From Acidobacteriota bacterium (GTDB taxonomy: Bacteria > Acidobacteriota > Thermoanaerobaculia > Gp7-AA8 > JAHWKK01): a stretch of DNA of 64,000 nucleotides. Below are positions 49,914 through 58,429 of this stretch, one piece after another. The notes below the pieces were generated by a model. It was not told where the DNA came from. It worked only from the letters and a program-made list of their open reading frames with translations, and did no database searches. Made by a program: the position numbers and the translations under genes. The stretch lies in the NCBI GenBank assembly GCA_019347945.1, contig JAHWKK010000001.1, positions 131,299 through 195,298 on the forward strand, in the 5' to 3' direction. Position 1 is the first letter of the stretch. Each line of letters starts with the position of its first letter.

Positions 49914-51350
49914 ATGGCGGAAGCAGGTGCGCGCATCGGATCGATCGGCCTCATTGGCCTCGGCGCGATGGGCAGGGGATTCGCTCAACAGCTCGGAGAG
50001 AACGACGTTCGTGTCGTTGTCTGGGATCTCGATCCCCGGAAACTCGAGGCCGCCGCGGACGAGCTGGGTGTCGAGAAGGCGGCGTCCCTCAGGGAGCTGG
50101 TGAGCGCTCTTCCTGCTCCCCGCGCTTTTCTGATCATGATCCCCCCCGGTTCGCGCATCGATGATCTGGTCGAGCTGATGCTTCCTCATCTGGGTGAGGG
50201 CGACATCATCATCGATGGCGGAAACTCGTTTTACGAAGATACGGCGAGGCGCGGCCGGAAATTGAAAAAGCGCGGCATCCGCTTCGTCGGCATGGGCGTA
50301 TCGGGCGGACCGGACGGAGCGCTTCGAGGCGCTGCTCTGATGCCTTCGTGCGATGAGGAAACGTGGGAAGTGATCGAGCCGCTTCTCAGAGCCGTCGCGG
50401 CGAAGGGTGCCGATGGTCCGTCGCTCGGGCGCATCGGGATCGATGGGGCGGGCCACTTCGTGAAGATGGTCCACAACGGGATCGAGCTCGGTATCACACA
50501 GGCTCTCGCCGAGACCTATGCGATGACACGCGACCTCATGGGCTACGACGCTGAAGCATCCGCCGACTTTTTCGATGCGGCGGGGGAGGAGCCGTTCGGC
50601 TCGTATTTTCTCGATCTCGCGTCGCGTGTGCTTCGCACGGGTGATGGAAACGGCGGCAGCGGAAAGATGGTCGACAGGATCGGTGACCAGGCCGACATGA
50701 ACGGGCACGGGCTCGATATCGTCCGGGCGGCTCTCGAGCTGGGAATGCCGATACCGTCGATCTCAGCAGCGGTCAACGCCCGCAGGATCTCCTTCATGAA
50801 GGATCATCGGGAGCTTCTCTCGGAGATCATCAGCCCTGCCCCCAGGGCGATGGAACCGAACCGGCGGGAAGAGCTTTCGAGCGTTCTGACGGAGGCGCTG
50901 CATGCTTCGATCGCATGCATCTACGTGCAGGGCTTCGATCTGATCCGGACGGCATCGACGAGGTTCGGATGGCATCTCGACCTTTCGGAGATCGCTCGTG
51001 TCTGGAAGAACGGGTGCGTCGTCCGGACCCAGCTTCTCGAAGTGTTCTGCACGACGTGTCGTGACAAGCCACAGGCGACCTCGTTGTTGATCTGCCGGCA
51101 CATCTCGCAATTGATCTCGGAGAGACGTGAAGCGTGGCGTCGCTGTGTCGGGATCGCGCAGGAGCACGAGGTTTCGGTGCCGCTGATGGCGGCGAGTCTC
51201 GCCTGGTTCGACGGGATGCGTACACAGCGTTTGCCGCAGAATCTGGCTCAGGCTCTTCGCGATGCATGCGGCCGCCACGGGATCGAGATTCTCGACGATC
51301 CGGGCGTGCTCCGCCATGGTGACTGGGTCGAAGAGACGGTGGCGAGCTGA
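49914..51350 (+). CDS. 6-phosphogluconate dehydrogenase family protein with altered phosphate pocket
   Basis: The 478-residue protein has the NADP/NAD Rossmann motif G-L-G-A-M-G-R-G, 'DIIIDGGNSFYEDT', and catalytic K184 and E191 in H-F-V-K-M-V-H-N-G-I-E. The fold and length match decarboxylating 6PGDH. Several substrate-phosphate ligands known from sheep and E. coli enzymes differ: the tyrosine after the catalytic glutamate is L192, and the K-G-T-G loop reads M262-N-G-H-G266. The later arginine and R-D-x-x-G-x-H near the end are kept. It may use another sugar acid. AAAGGAG precedes the ATG. Confidence 0.85.
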   Translation: MAEAGARIGSIGLIGLGAMGRGFAQQLGENDVRVVVWDLDPRKLEAAADELGVEKAASLRELVSALPAPRAFLIMIPPGSRIDDLVELMLPHLGEGDIIIDGGNSFYEDTARRGRKLKKRGIRFVGMGVSGGPDGALRGAALMPSCDEETWEVIEPLLRAVAAKGADGPSLGRIGIDGAGHFVKMVHNGIELGITQALAETYAMTRDLMGYDAEASADFFDAAGEEPFGSYFLDLASRVLRTGDGNGGSGKMVDRIGDQADMNGHGLDIVRAALELGMPIPSISAAVNARRISFMKDHRELLSEIISPAPRAMEPNRREELSSVLTEALHASIACIYVQGFDLIRTASTRFGWHLDLSEIARVWKNGCVVRTQLLEVFCTTCRDKPQATSLLICRHISQLISERREAWRRCVGIAQEHEVSVPLMAASLAWFDGMRTQRLPQNLAQALRDACGRHGIEILDDPGVLRHGDWVEETVAS

Positions 51351-51354
51351 TCGG

Positions 51355-52281
51355 TCAGTAGTTCCGATCGGTCGTTGCAACGAGCGGGACCGTTCGAACC
51401 TCGAGAAAGGCCGGCTCGCGCCGCCCGAAAAGAGTCCCGAACGCGGCGCCGATTCCGACGACCGACAACGTGATCCAGACGATGTTGCCGACGATCGGAA
51501 TGAACCGGATTGCGGTCAGAATCGCCAGGCCGGTCACGGTTCGGCTCAGATCCCCTCTGAAGATGCTCGATCGTGCCGCCTCGTGTGAGCGAGGGCCGGC
51601 CACGGCGGTTCCGAGGGCGTGGAAAACCACGACCATCCCGAAGATTTTTGCGGCCACGGCGGCTGCAGCGGTTGCCACCAGGATGATCTCTCCCAACCCC
51701 GTACCGAGTGCCCAGCTTGCGACCAGAGCGGTGACGGCAAGACTCGATACCGCCACCAATCCGAGAAAGAAGAGCCAGGCGCCCGAAATGCGCGTCTCCA
51801 CCGAGGCAATGCGGATCGGACGAGGTGCGATGATCGTCAGGACGACCGACAGCAAGAGCCAGAGCAGTGCGAGTCCGATCTGCAGCTCGATCACTCCGAG
51901 GCCGGGTGAATGAGCATCGGACGACGCATCGCTCTGCACCCGGGTTCCGAGACCCGCGACGATCTTGCCGGAGACGGTCTCGGAATTCGCCCCGTCGATG
52001 GCTCCGCCGAGCACATAGAGGTTTCCGTCGACGCGCCCTTCGGCGTCGAATCGAACACGGGTTCCGAGAACCACCACGTCCCCGTCGATCGGAGCATTGA
52101 TCCGAAGACTTCCTCCGATCATCTCGAGGTTGGCAACGGTCGGAGAATCGATCACCACGACTTTTCCGACGTGCAGCCGGGTCTGCGCGGGACGAGCGGC
52201 GAAAAGAGGGACTGACAGCAGCACGAGCAGGATCAGTCCGCCGGCAACGGCTCGCACGGGTCGATATCGTGATTCAGCCAC
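51355..52281 (-). CDS. Membrane protein with bactofilin-like N-terminal region
   Basis: The 308-residue product has a signal peptide or membrane helix, a short right-handed beta-helix-like stretch (about 45-105: 'GGSLRINAPIDGDVVVLGTRVRFDAEGRVDGNLYVLGGAI') as seen in bactofilin/polymer-forming domains, and four membrane helices (about 130-160, 170-195, 200-225, 255-285). The beta-helix part would face the periplasm. It is the third gene of the operon with the sigma and anti-sigma genes, overlapping the latter by 8 bp, so it may be a target or sensor of that system. The start is GTG. Confidence 0.7.
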   Translation of the reverse strand: MAESRYRPVRAVAGGLILLVLLSVPLFAARPAQTRLHVGKVVVIDSPTVANLEMIGGSLRINAPIDGDVVVLGTRVRFDAEGRVDGNLYVLGGAIDGANSETVSGKIVAGLGTRVQSDASSDAHSPGLGVIELQIGLALLWLLLSVVLTIIAPRPIRIASVETRISGAWLFFLGLVAVSSLAVTALVASWALGTGLGEIILVATAAAAVAAKIFGMVVVFHALGTAVAGPRSHEAARSSIFRGDLSRTVTGLAILTAIRFIPIVGNIVWITLSVVGIGAAFGTLFGRREPAFLEVRTVPLVATTDRNY

Positions 52282-52750
52282 GGATCCCCCTGGGGCGACG
52301 ACGAAGCATGACGGCGAAGAGCCCGTTGATCACAATGAATGCCGCAACAACGGCTGCCCGGAACTCGAGTGGAGCCGTCGAGACGAGAGTGCCGAGCGAC
52401 CTCGCGACATCAGGGATCTCGGTGGCGGAGGACGCCGCGCCCCGGAACATTGCGGCGATCATGTCGAGAGGGTTCGTTCCCGTTGCTGCCGCGACCAGCG
52501 CCGCGAGTGCCATCAGCATGGCACCCACCGCGACCGGTGCAAGCCATGCACGGTGGGATGCTCCTTCCCACGGCGCGACCGGCAGTCGTTCCTTCAGTAC
52601 GGGACTCAGCGGCTCGACATCCGTCGACCCGAGGCTCCTTTCGACCTGTTCCAGCGTCTGAATTTCGGCGGCGCATTCGCGGCACGAGGAGAGGTGGGTC
52701 GTCTCTGCCTCCAGGGAATCGGGGCGAAAAGTGCATGTACGATGGCTCAT
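52274..52750 (-). CDS. Putative membrane anti-sigma factor
   Basis: The 158-residue protein has H-L-S-S-C-R-E-C (H-x-x-x-C-x-x-C) near residue 19, the zinc-binding anti-sigma signature, then a short linker, one or two membrane helices (about 70-90 and 125-148) and a basic end. It overlaps the upstream sigma gene by 4 bp (ATGA). This arrangement is typical of ECF/anti-sigma pairs; the anti-sigma would hold the sigma at the membrane until a signal arrives. Confidence 0.8.
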   Translation of the reverse strand: MSHRTCTFRPDSLEAETTHLSSCRECAAEIQTLEQVERSLGSTDVEPLSPVLKERLPVAPWEGASHRAWLAPVAVGAMLMALAALVAAATGTNPLDMIAAMFRGAASSATEIPDVARSLGTLVSTAPLEFRAAVVAAFIVINGLFAVMLRRRPRGIRG

Positions 52751-53343
52751 GGCTCGAGAAAGTGCTCCAGCTCCCCTTTCAGTACGTTCCGGGCTCTGAA
52801 AAGTTTATTTTTGACTGTTCCGAGAGGCATCCCCTTGACCGCGGCAATCTCCTCGTAGCTGAGCTCGCCGAAGTGTCTGAGGTCGATCAGGTCCCGATAG
52901 TCGTCGGGGAGACGCTCGATGGCCAGCTCCATCGCCGCCGCCATCTGTTTGTTCGAGAGCGATCGGTAAGGGGAGACCTCCTCTCCTTCGACGTCCATCT
53001 CCTGCTCTCCCTCTCCATCCCTGCCAGGGCGGACGAGACTTTCCTCGATGATTCCTTTCTTCCGGACCACGTCGATCGCCGCGTTTTGCGCGATGCGAAA
53101 CAGCCAGGTCGAGAACTCGTACTTCGGGTCGTAGCGATCGAGCGCCATGTAGACCTTGATGAAGATGTCCTGGGCGAGGTCGTGAGCGTCCTCGTGCCTC
53201 CGGATGATCCTTCGAACGTAGTTGACGATCCGTCGCTCGTACCGCTGCACGAGCAGCGTGAAAGCGTCCTGGTCCCCGTCGAGAGTGGCTGCGACGAGCT
53301 CCCTGTCTTCGGTTTCCTCTTGTCTGCTGATCAGCTCCGGCAT
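52747..53343 (-). CDS. ECF RNA polymerase sigma factor (RpoE-like)
   Basis: The 198-residue sigma factor has region 2 ('DAFTLLVQRYERRIVNYVRR', 'DLAQDIFIKVYMALDRYDP', 'FSTWLFRIAQNAAIDVVRK') and region 4 ('LPDDYRDLIDLRHFGELSYEEIAAV', 'GTVKNKLFRARNVLKGEL'). An acidic, unusual linker (residues about 105-130) separates them. The operon continues with a membrane anti-sigma and a bactofilin-like protein, which suggests an envelope-stress system. Its start lies 17 bp from the divergent ABC ATPase start. Confidence 0.92.
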   Translation of the reverse strand: MPELISRQEETEDRELVAATLDGDQDAFTLLVQRYERRIVNYVRRIIRRHEDAHDLAQDIFIKVYMALDRYDPKYEFSTWLFRIAQNAAIDVVRKKGIIEESLVRPGRDGEGEQEMDVEGEEVSPYRSLSNKQMAAAMELAIERLPDDYRDLIDLRHFGELSYEEIAAVKGMPLGTVKNKLFRARNVLKGELEHFLEP

Positions 53344-53360
53344 CGACGTTTTTCCGTGCG

Positions 53361-54116
53361 ATGATAAACGGAATGATCGAGATCCGGGCCCTCGGCAAGC
53401 GATATGGCGACTTCGTCGCAGTCGATGACGTCACGCTTTCGACCGAGCCGGGGGAAGTCTTCGGGTTTCTCGGGCCGAACGGAGCGGGCAAGACCACGAC
53501 CATCCGGATACTCGCCGGGCTTTCGACCCCATCGTCCGGCGAGGTCCGCATCGGCGGGCTCGACGTCGTCCGTGAGGCGCGAAAGGTCAAAGCGATGACG
53601 GGATTCATCCCGGACCGCCCCCATCTGTACGAAAAGCTCACGGGGAACGAGCATCTCAGATTCGTCGCCGATCTCTACGGAGTTGCGTGGAAGTCGAGGG
53701 AGGATGAGATCGGGGAGCTGGCGTACCGCTTCGATCTCACGGACTGGCTCGACTCCCGGATCGAAAACTACTCGCACGGAATGAAGCAGAAGCTCGTGCT
53801 CATATCCTCCCTCGTTCACGAGCCGAAACTCCTGATCATCGATGAACCGATGGTCGGGCTCGACGTCCTGGCGCAGAAGCTCGTCAAGCAGCTGTTCCGG
53901 GAGGAAGCGTCGCGTGGCCGAACGATTTTTCTGACGACGCACACGATGTCTGTCGCCGAGACGGTGTGCGACCGGATGGCGATCATCCATCGCGGAAGAG
54001 TGATCGCGCGAGGCACCCCCGCCGAGATCAAGGAGCGGGGAGGGACTCCTGGCAATCCTCTCGAAGACGTCTTTCTTTCGCTGACTCATGATCCCGTCGG
54101 AGATCCGGTCCGGTGA
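53361..54116 (+). CDS. ABC transporter ATP-binding protein
   Basis: The 251-residue ATPase has Walker A G-P-N-G-A-G-K-T, signature Y-S-H-G-M-K-Q-K (a variant of LSGGQ), Walker B L-L-I-I-D-E-P-M-V-G-L-D and the H-loop T-H-T-M. The Q-loop region reads M-T-G-F-I-P-D. It most resembles ABC-2 type exporters of the CcmA/NatA group. No permease gene follows; the next gene is prmC, so its membrane partner is elsewhere. An alternative ATG lies at 53373. Confidence 0.92.
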   Translation: MINGMIEIRALGKRYGDFVAVDDVTLSTEPGEVFGFLGPNGAGKTTTIRILAGLSTPSSGEVRIGGLDVVREARKVKAMTGFIPDRPHLYEKLTGNEHLRFVADLYGVAWKSREDEIGELAYRFDLTDWLDSRIENYSHGMKQKLVLISSLVHEPKLLIIDEPMVGLDVLAQKLVKQLFREEASRGRTIFLTTHTMSVAETVCDRMAIIHRGRVIARGTPAEIKERGGTPGNPLEDVFLSLTHDPVGDPVR

Positions 54117-54958
54117 GCCCGACCATCAGGGAAACGCGGGAGCTCTACCGCGCCGAAGCGTCTTCTCGGAGGGTCGATCCCCGGCACATGGACCTGCTTC
54201 TGGCGGATGCGATGGATCGGGAGCTCGTATGGCTCGTCGCGCACGACGAAGAAACGATACCGAGCGAAGTCGAGGACGCCTTTCACGAGATGGTGCTGAG
54301 AAGATTTCGCGGCGAGCCCCTCCAGTACATTCGTGGCTTTTGCGAGTTCTACGGCCGGAGATTCGAGACCGACGTGCGCGCTCTCGTACCGCGACCGGAG
54401 ACCGAGCACGTGGTCGAAGCGGTCATCGACCGTGCGCCCCGGAACGGAAGGGTTCTCGACGTCGGAACCGGGTGCGGGGCGATCGGCGCGTCGATCGCGC
54501 TCGAGCGCCCCGACCTGCGCGTCTTTGCGAGCGACATCGCTACGGATGCCCTCTTTCTGGCGAAGCGAAATGTCTCGACCCTCGGAGCGCGCGTCCCGCT
54601 CGTCGCTTCCGACTCGGTCGATGCCTTGACCGGATCCTTCGACGTCATCGCCTCGAATCCGCCGTATGTGCCGGAGGGGATCATTCCGAGTCTCCAGACC
54701 GAGGTGCGGGACTGGGAGCCTCGTGTAGCGCTGACGGCGGGTCCGGATGAATATCGGATCGTGCGGCGGCTCATCGAAGACGGGCCGCGAATCCTCGGTT
54801 CCGAAGGCTTCATCGTCATGGAGATCGGCTTCAGCCAGCGGGACGCGGTGATGGAGCTGGCGAGGTCGGCCGGCTGGTCCGACGTGGAGTTCGTCGACGA
54901 CCTCGCCGCGATTCCGCGCGTCGCGATGCTCTCGGGCTGGGCCGGAGCGCGAGAATAA
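54113..54958 (+). CDS. prmC: Peptide chain release factor N5-glutamine methyltransferase
   Basis: The 281-residue enzyme methylates the GGQ glutamine of release factors. It has the helical N-terminal domain with 'LLLADAM' and 'GEPLQYIRGFCEFYGRRF', motif I D-V-G-T-G-C-G-A-I-G, and the catalytic N-P-P-Y-V-P. The start is GTG, overlapping the ABC gene stop (GTGA). prfA, its usual neighbour, is not here. Confidence 0.93.
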   Translation: MSPTIRETRELYRAEASSRRVDPRHMDLLLADAMDRELVWLVAHDEETIPSEVEDAFHEMVLRRFRGEPLQYIRGFCEFYGRRFETDVRALVPRPETEHVVEAVIDRAPRNGRVLDVGTGCGAIGASIALERPDLRVFASDIATDALFLAKRNVSTLGARVPLVASDSVDALTGSFDVIASNPPYVPEGIIPSLQTEVRDWEPRVALTAGPDEYRIVRRLIEDGPRILGSEGFIVMEIGFSQRDAVMELARSAGWSDVEFVDDLAAIPRVAMLSGWAGARE

Positions 54959-55003
54959 GGCGTTTCTCCCGCCAGTTTCCGTTTCCGCATCTTCCAAAAA
55001 CCA

Positions 55004-55417
55004 ATGACCTGGACAGCCCTCTTTCTCTGGAGTTTTCTCGCTGCGACGATCCTGCCGGTCGGCTCGGAACCGCTGCTGATCGGATTGGTCCGCGACTCCC
55101 ACACCGTCGCGTTCCCGGTCGCAATCGCAACAGTCGGAAACACGCTCGGAGCCTGTACGCTGTACTGGATGGGCACGAGGGTCGGAAAAGCATTCGCCAC
55201 GAAGATCGTCGCCATGAGGGGCGGTCCGGAGGCGGTGAGGATCCTGACACGCTACGGAAAGCCGGCGCTCGTGCTTTCCTGGGTTCCGGTGTTGGGCGAC
55301 CTCCTGGTCGGGCTGGCCGGAGCTGCACGAATCAGTCTCGGATCGATCATTCCGTGGATCGTCGGAGGCAAGGTTGCTCGTTATGGTGTGGTTGCCTGGC
55401 TGGCGCTGTCGATCTGA
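55004..55417 (+). CDS. YqaA/SNARE-associated (DedA-like) membrane protein
   Basis: The 137-residue protein has three to four membrane segments and the family stretch 'FLAATILPVGSEPLLIGLV', 'GNTLGACTLYWMG' and 'SWVPVLGDLLVGLAGAARI'. YqaA proteins are small relatives of DedA flippase-like proteins, thought to move undecaprenyl phosphate or other lipids. Its 3' end overlaps the opposing glycosyltransferase gene by 37 bp. Confidence 0.85.
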   Translation: MTWTALFLWSFLAATILPVGSEPLLIGLVRDSHTVAFPVAIATVGNTLGACTLYWMGTRVGKAFATKIVAMRGGPEAVRILTRYGKPALVLSWVPVLGDLLVGLAGAARISLGSIIPWIVGGKVARYGVVAWLALSI

Positions 55418-56871
55418 CCGAGCCGGCGCACGGACCGATCGAGGGTGAGCAACAGGATCGCGAGGACGACGAGCAGCGGGAGAAGCGAAACGCGCGAGCC
55501 GACGCCGAAGAAGGGCTCTCCGAGATTGAATGCCGCCCAGTCGGTCTCCGGACTCCCGGGTTCGTGCTTCCGATAGATCTGTCTCTCCGCAACGGTCAGC
55601 CTGTTGACTCCGACCGATCCGATGAAGAAGTCGTGAAGCCATGGAGCATCGGAGATCAAAGGCGGCACGCCGGTGAGGAACGTCGGGACAATGTAATCGA
55701 ACACGGGATCCTCGAGCACCTCCGGCACCTGCGGGTCGACGGCGGTCGCCAGCATGTTGATCGGGAAGCTCCACGCGAGCAGAGCGAGGACGACCAGCCT
55801 CGGGATCCGTTTCCGGATGGCGAAAAGGCCGGCCGCGATCAACGGAACGACTGGAAGGATGTAACGGGGACCGTAGGTGTAGCCTCCGTGCCAGCCATTG
55901 AAGGCGCTGAAAAACGCCAGAAAGAGCGCGATAGTCGCAGCGGATCCAACGACGAAGGGCCGGGTGCGCATTTTCCACAGTCCCGCGACCGCGACGACGA
56001 GGAAGGGCGCGAGAAAGAAGAGCCCCCTGTATTTCGACCCGAGTAGCCCCCAGAGCGCCGCGATGCTCGGAGTGTGAAGAACGCCGAGCGGTGCCCCCGG
56101 GGTGATGAACTCGACACTGGTCGACGAGATCGCCGTCGTGAAGGGCGAGCCGAACGCGTACCAGTGATACGCCATCATCAACAGCGCGAAAGGGAGCGTT
56201 GCGGCGAGAAAGCGAACCGTTCGCCGGGCCCGATCGTCGCCTCGCAGGAGAAAATACAGCGGGACGAGAGCGGCGGGAATCGACAGATAGTTGAGGCAGG
56301 CACCCATCCCCGCGCAGACTCCCGAGAGAATCGGGGAGGGACGGGACCGCGTGGCGTAGTAGAGAGCACCGAGTGTCGTGAGCGCGTTGGGAACATGCGC
56401 GAAGAGCATCGTGCCATAAGGGAGAAGTGGAGTGGCGAGCATGGTGCTCACCGCTACGAGGGCGGCCCATCGCGGCTCGACACCCCACTCGAGCCCGGTC
56501 AGGAACAGGACAACGCCGATCAGTCCGAGCGAAATCGCGCAAACGAGCGCGGTGGCCACGTACTGGTCGAGCGTCAGACGGAGCGTGGGTGACAGATCGA
56601 GGCGCCGCGTCACGAGACGCGACAGGAGGTACGAGGGTGCTGCCAGCAGTGAGATCCCGGGAGGCTTGTTGGAGTAGTAGTGGCCGTTCGAGTACGAGAG
56701 GTCGACGGTATTGTCACGGAAGTCATCGACACGAACGGATCGATGCTCGACGACGGCACGCGCCAGATCGAAGTTGACGTTCTGGTTCTGGCCGCCCCCG
56801 TTGAAAAACCAGGCGCCCGAGAGGAAGCCCATCGCGAAAATCAGGAGGGCGCTTCGTGTGCGGTGGCTCAC
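55381..56871 (-). CDS. Multi-pass membrane protein, GT39/ArnT-like
   Basis: The 496-residue protein has about eleven membrane helices. After the first helix the loop contains 'DLSYSNGHYYSNKPPGISLLAAPSY', where 'GHYYSNKPPG' matches the substrate-binding loop of GT39-like enzymes. 'NGWHGGYTYGPRYILPVVPLIAAGL' is also typical. It should transfer a sugar from a polyprenyl-phosphate donor on the outer membrane face. It has no signature for a particular acceptor. Confidence 0.8.
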   Translation of the reverse strand: MSHRTRSALLIFAMGFLSGAWFFNGGGQNQNVNFDLARAVVEHRSVRVDDFRDNTVDLSYSNGHYYSNKPPGISLLAAPSYLLSRLVTRRLDLSPTLRLTLDQYVATALVCAISLGLIGVVLFLTGLEWGVEPRWAALVAVSTMLATPLLPYGTMLFAHVPNALTTLGALYYATRSRPSPILSGVCAGMGACLNYLSIPAALVPLYFLLRGDDRARRTVRFLAATLPFALLMMAYHWYAFGSPFTTAISSTSVEFITPGAPLGVLHTPSIAALWGLLGSKYRGLFFLAPFLVVAVAGLWKMRTRPFVVGSAATIALFLAFFSAFNGWHGGYTYGPRYILPVVPLIAAGLFAIRKRIPRLVVLALLAWSFPINMLATAVDPQVPEVLEDPVFDYIVPTFLTGVPPLISDAPWLHDFFIGSVGVNRLTVAERQIYRKHEPGSPETDWAAFNLGEPFFGVGSRVSLLPLLVVLAILLLTLDRSVRRLGQIDSASQATTP

Positions 56872-56891
56872 GTCGAGAGTTTAGCCGCAAC

Positions 56892-56920
56892 GAAAAAGAG
56901 CGGGCTTTTCAGGCCCGCTC
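56892..56920 (-). terminator. Rho-independent terminator of the LVIVD-like gene
   Basis: An 8-bp stem (GAGCGGGC/GCCCGCTC) with a seven-base loop, followed on the minus strand by TTTTT. It lies about 25 bp past the stop of the secreted propeller gene. Confidence 0.92.
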
Positions 56921-56944
56921 TCGATCATGGACGAGCTCGCCGGT

Positions 56945-58429
56945 TCAGCGCCGGGTGCCCTTGCGGCGGTTGACGCAGTTATCGCCGGGACCCGGGAAGT
57001 TGAACATCTCGCTGGCGATCTGCCGGCGATTGTTCTCTCTGTCGGTCGCAATGGCCCGAAGGATGTGCTCTCCGGCAGATGTGTTGTCGAGCTCGACATT
57101 GACCGACCAGTTAAAGACGGGCCGGCTCGACGTGATGTCGGTTCTCTGTGTTCCGATGGTCGCGAAGCCGAGAGACGTGTTGTCGAGGAACAGCTCGAGC
57201 TCGGTAACGCCGTGCTGGCCGCTGACCCATCCGCGGACCTGGGCGCCGCCACAGGGAAGTGCGGTGACGCGATCGAGCTCGATCTCACCCGCCAGCTGCC
57301 CACAGGCGCCCCAGATCTGCGCTCCGGTCCTCTCTCCGCTGACGTAGACCATCGGCCCGACGGCGATGGGCGAGTGGAGCACTTCGTCGGACCGGGTGTA
57401 GGAGATGTTCTCGAACAGTCGAGGGTACGAACCGTTGACGAATGGCACCGAGAAATCGAACACGTCGAACGCGATCGTCCTGGCCGATTCGCGGGTCATC
57501 GGATCGACCTCGTCGATCAGAGTAATCAGTCGGGAGCTGTCGATCCATGCGTCGTGGTTGAACCGGATGCTGTTGCTGTGGTCGAAGACCGTCGGGAGCG
57601 TATGAACGGCGAAAAATCCGAGGTCCGGGCCGGGTCCGACCAGAAAGACGCCGACGAGGGTCTCCTGTCCGATGCCGAGGAGATTGTTTCCATTGGTGAC
57701 CAGGAAGGCTCCCTGCGTCGGAAAGTTCCTCATTCCAACCGGTGCCGTCGGGTTCGAAACATTCCACGCGTGAGTTCCGCCGAATCCGGTCGCATAGAGA
57801 AAACCGTTCACGAACGCGATGTCGTTGAATCCGCGAAAAGTGGCGTTTGCCGATGAGATGCTGCTCACCAGAGTCGGTGCGCCGAGGTTTGCGATGCTCC
57901 AGAGGTCGATGGCATTCGCACAGGCCGCCGTGCCGTTCGGAATGCAGGGAAGCTCGTCGGCCGGAAAAATGCCCGCGAGCACGTTGCCCTGGACGGCGAT
58001 CTCGCGATAGTGAGGCATCAGCGTGCGCGAGACCCGGACCGGTGCTTCGCCGCCCGAGCCGCCGTGAGTGTTGCGGAGGTCGTAGATCTCGAGACCGTTG
58101 CCGCTGGTGATGAAGAGGAAGCCGTTGGAGTAGGCGACCCCGCCGTCGACGTCGTTTGCAGCGAGGTTGCCGAGGAGATCCTCTCGTGCGACCGAAAGCT
58201 CACCGGTGGCCGTCGCGTTGAACGTCGTCAGCGTCCGCCCCTGAAGCGAATAGACGACCGATCCATTCTTGAAGATGCCGTGCGGTGACGAATCGAAATC
58301 GCCTGACGCGCTTGCCTGTCCGACCAGGGTCAGCGGGCAGTCCGCCACAAGATGATCCGCGATCGCCACGGGCGCGAGCACCAGGGCGAGAACGGCAACG
58401 GTCGAGACAACTCGAGAAGTTGAGCGCAT
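56945..58429 (-). CDS. Secreted LVIVD-like beta-propeller protein with Ig-like C-terminal part
   Basis: GGAGGATTT directly before ATG 58429 fixes the start, giving 494 residues with a signal peptide (V-L-A-P-V-A-I-A-D). Blades recur with 'FITSGNGLEIYDLRN', 'IDLWSIANLGAPTLV', 'LYATGFGGTHAWNVSNPTAPV' (LVIVD-like: strand, then 'V-x-x-x-P-V'). The C-terminal 100 residues ('GGAQVRGWVSGQHGVTELELFLDNTSLG') form an Ig-like domain. The protein ends in R-R-K-G-T-R-R. It is probably surface-exposed; no catalytic residues are seen. Confidence 0.8.
   Translation of the reverse strand: MRSTSRVVSTVAVLALVLAPVAIADHLVADCPLTLVGQASASGDFDSSPHGIFKNGSVVYSLQGRTLTTFNATATGELSVAREDLLGNLAANDVDGGVAYSNGFLFITSGNGLEIYDLRNTHGGSGGEAPVRVSRTLMPHYREIAVQGNVLAGIFPADELPCIPNGTAACANAIDLWSIANLGAPTLVSSISSANATFRGFNDIAFVNGFLYATGFGGTHAWNVSNPTAPVGMRNFPTQGAFLVTNGNNLLGIGQETLVGVFLVGPGPDLGFFAVHTLPTVFDHSNSIRFNHDAWIDSSRLITLIDEVDPMTRESARTIAFDVFDFSVPFVNGSYPRLFENISYTRSDEVLHSPIAVGPMVYVSGERTGAQIWGACGQLAGEIELDRVTALPCGGAQVRGWVSGQHGVTELELFLDNTSLGFATIGTQRTDITSSRPVFNWSVNVELDNTSAGEHILRAIATDRENNRRQIASEMFNFPGPGDNCVNRRKGTRR

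Noticed and set aside
54086-56542. Long minus-strand frame across prmC, yqaA and into the GT39-like gene
   Set aside because: It conflicts with three well-supported genes and has shadow-type composition.
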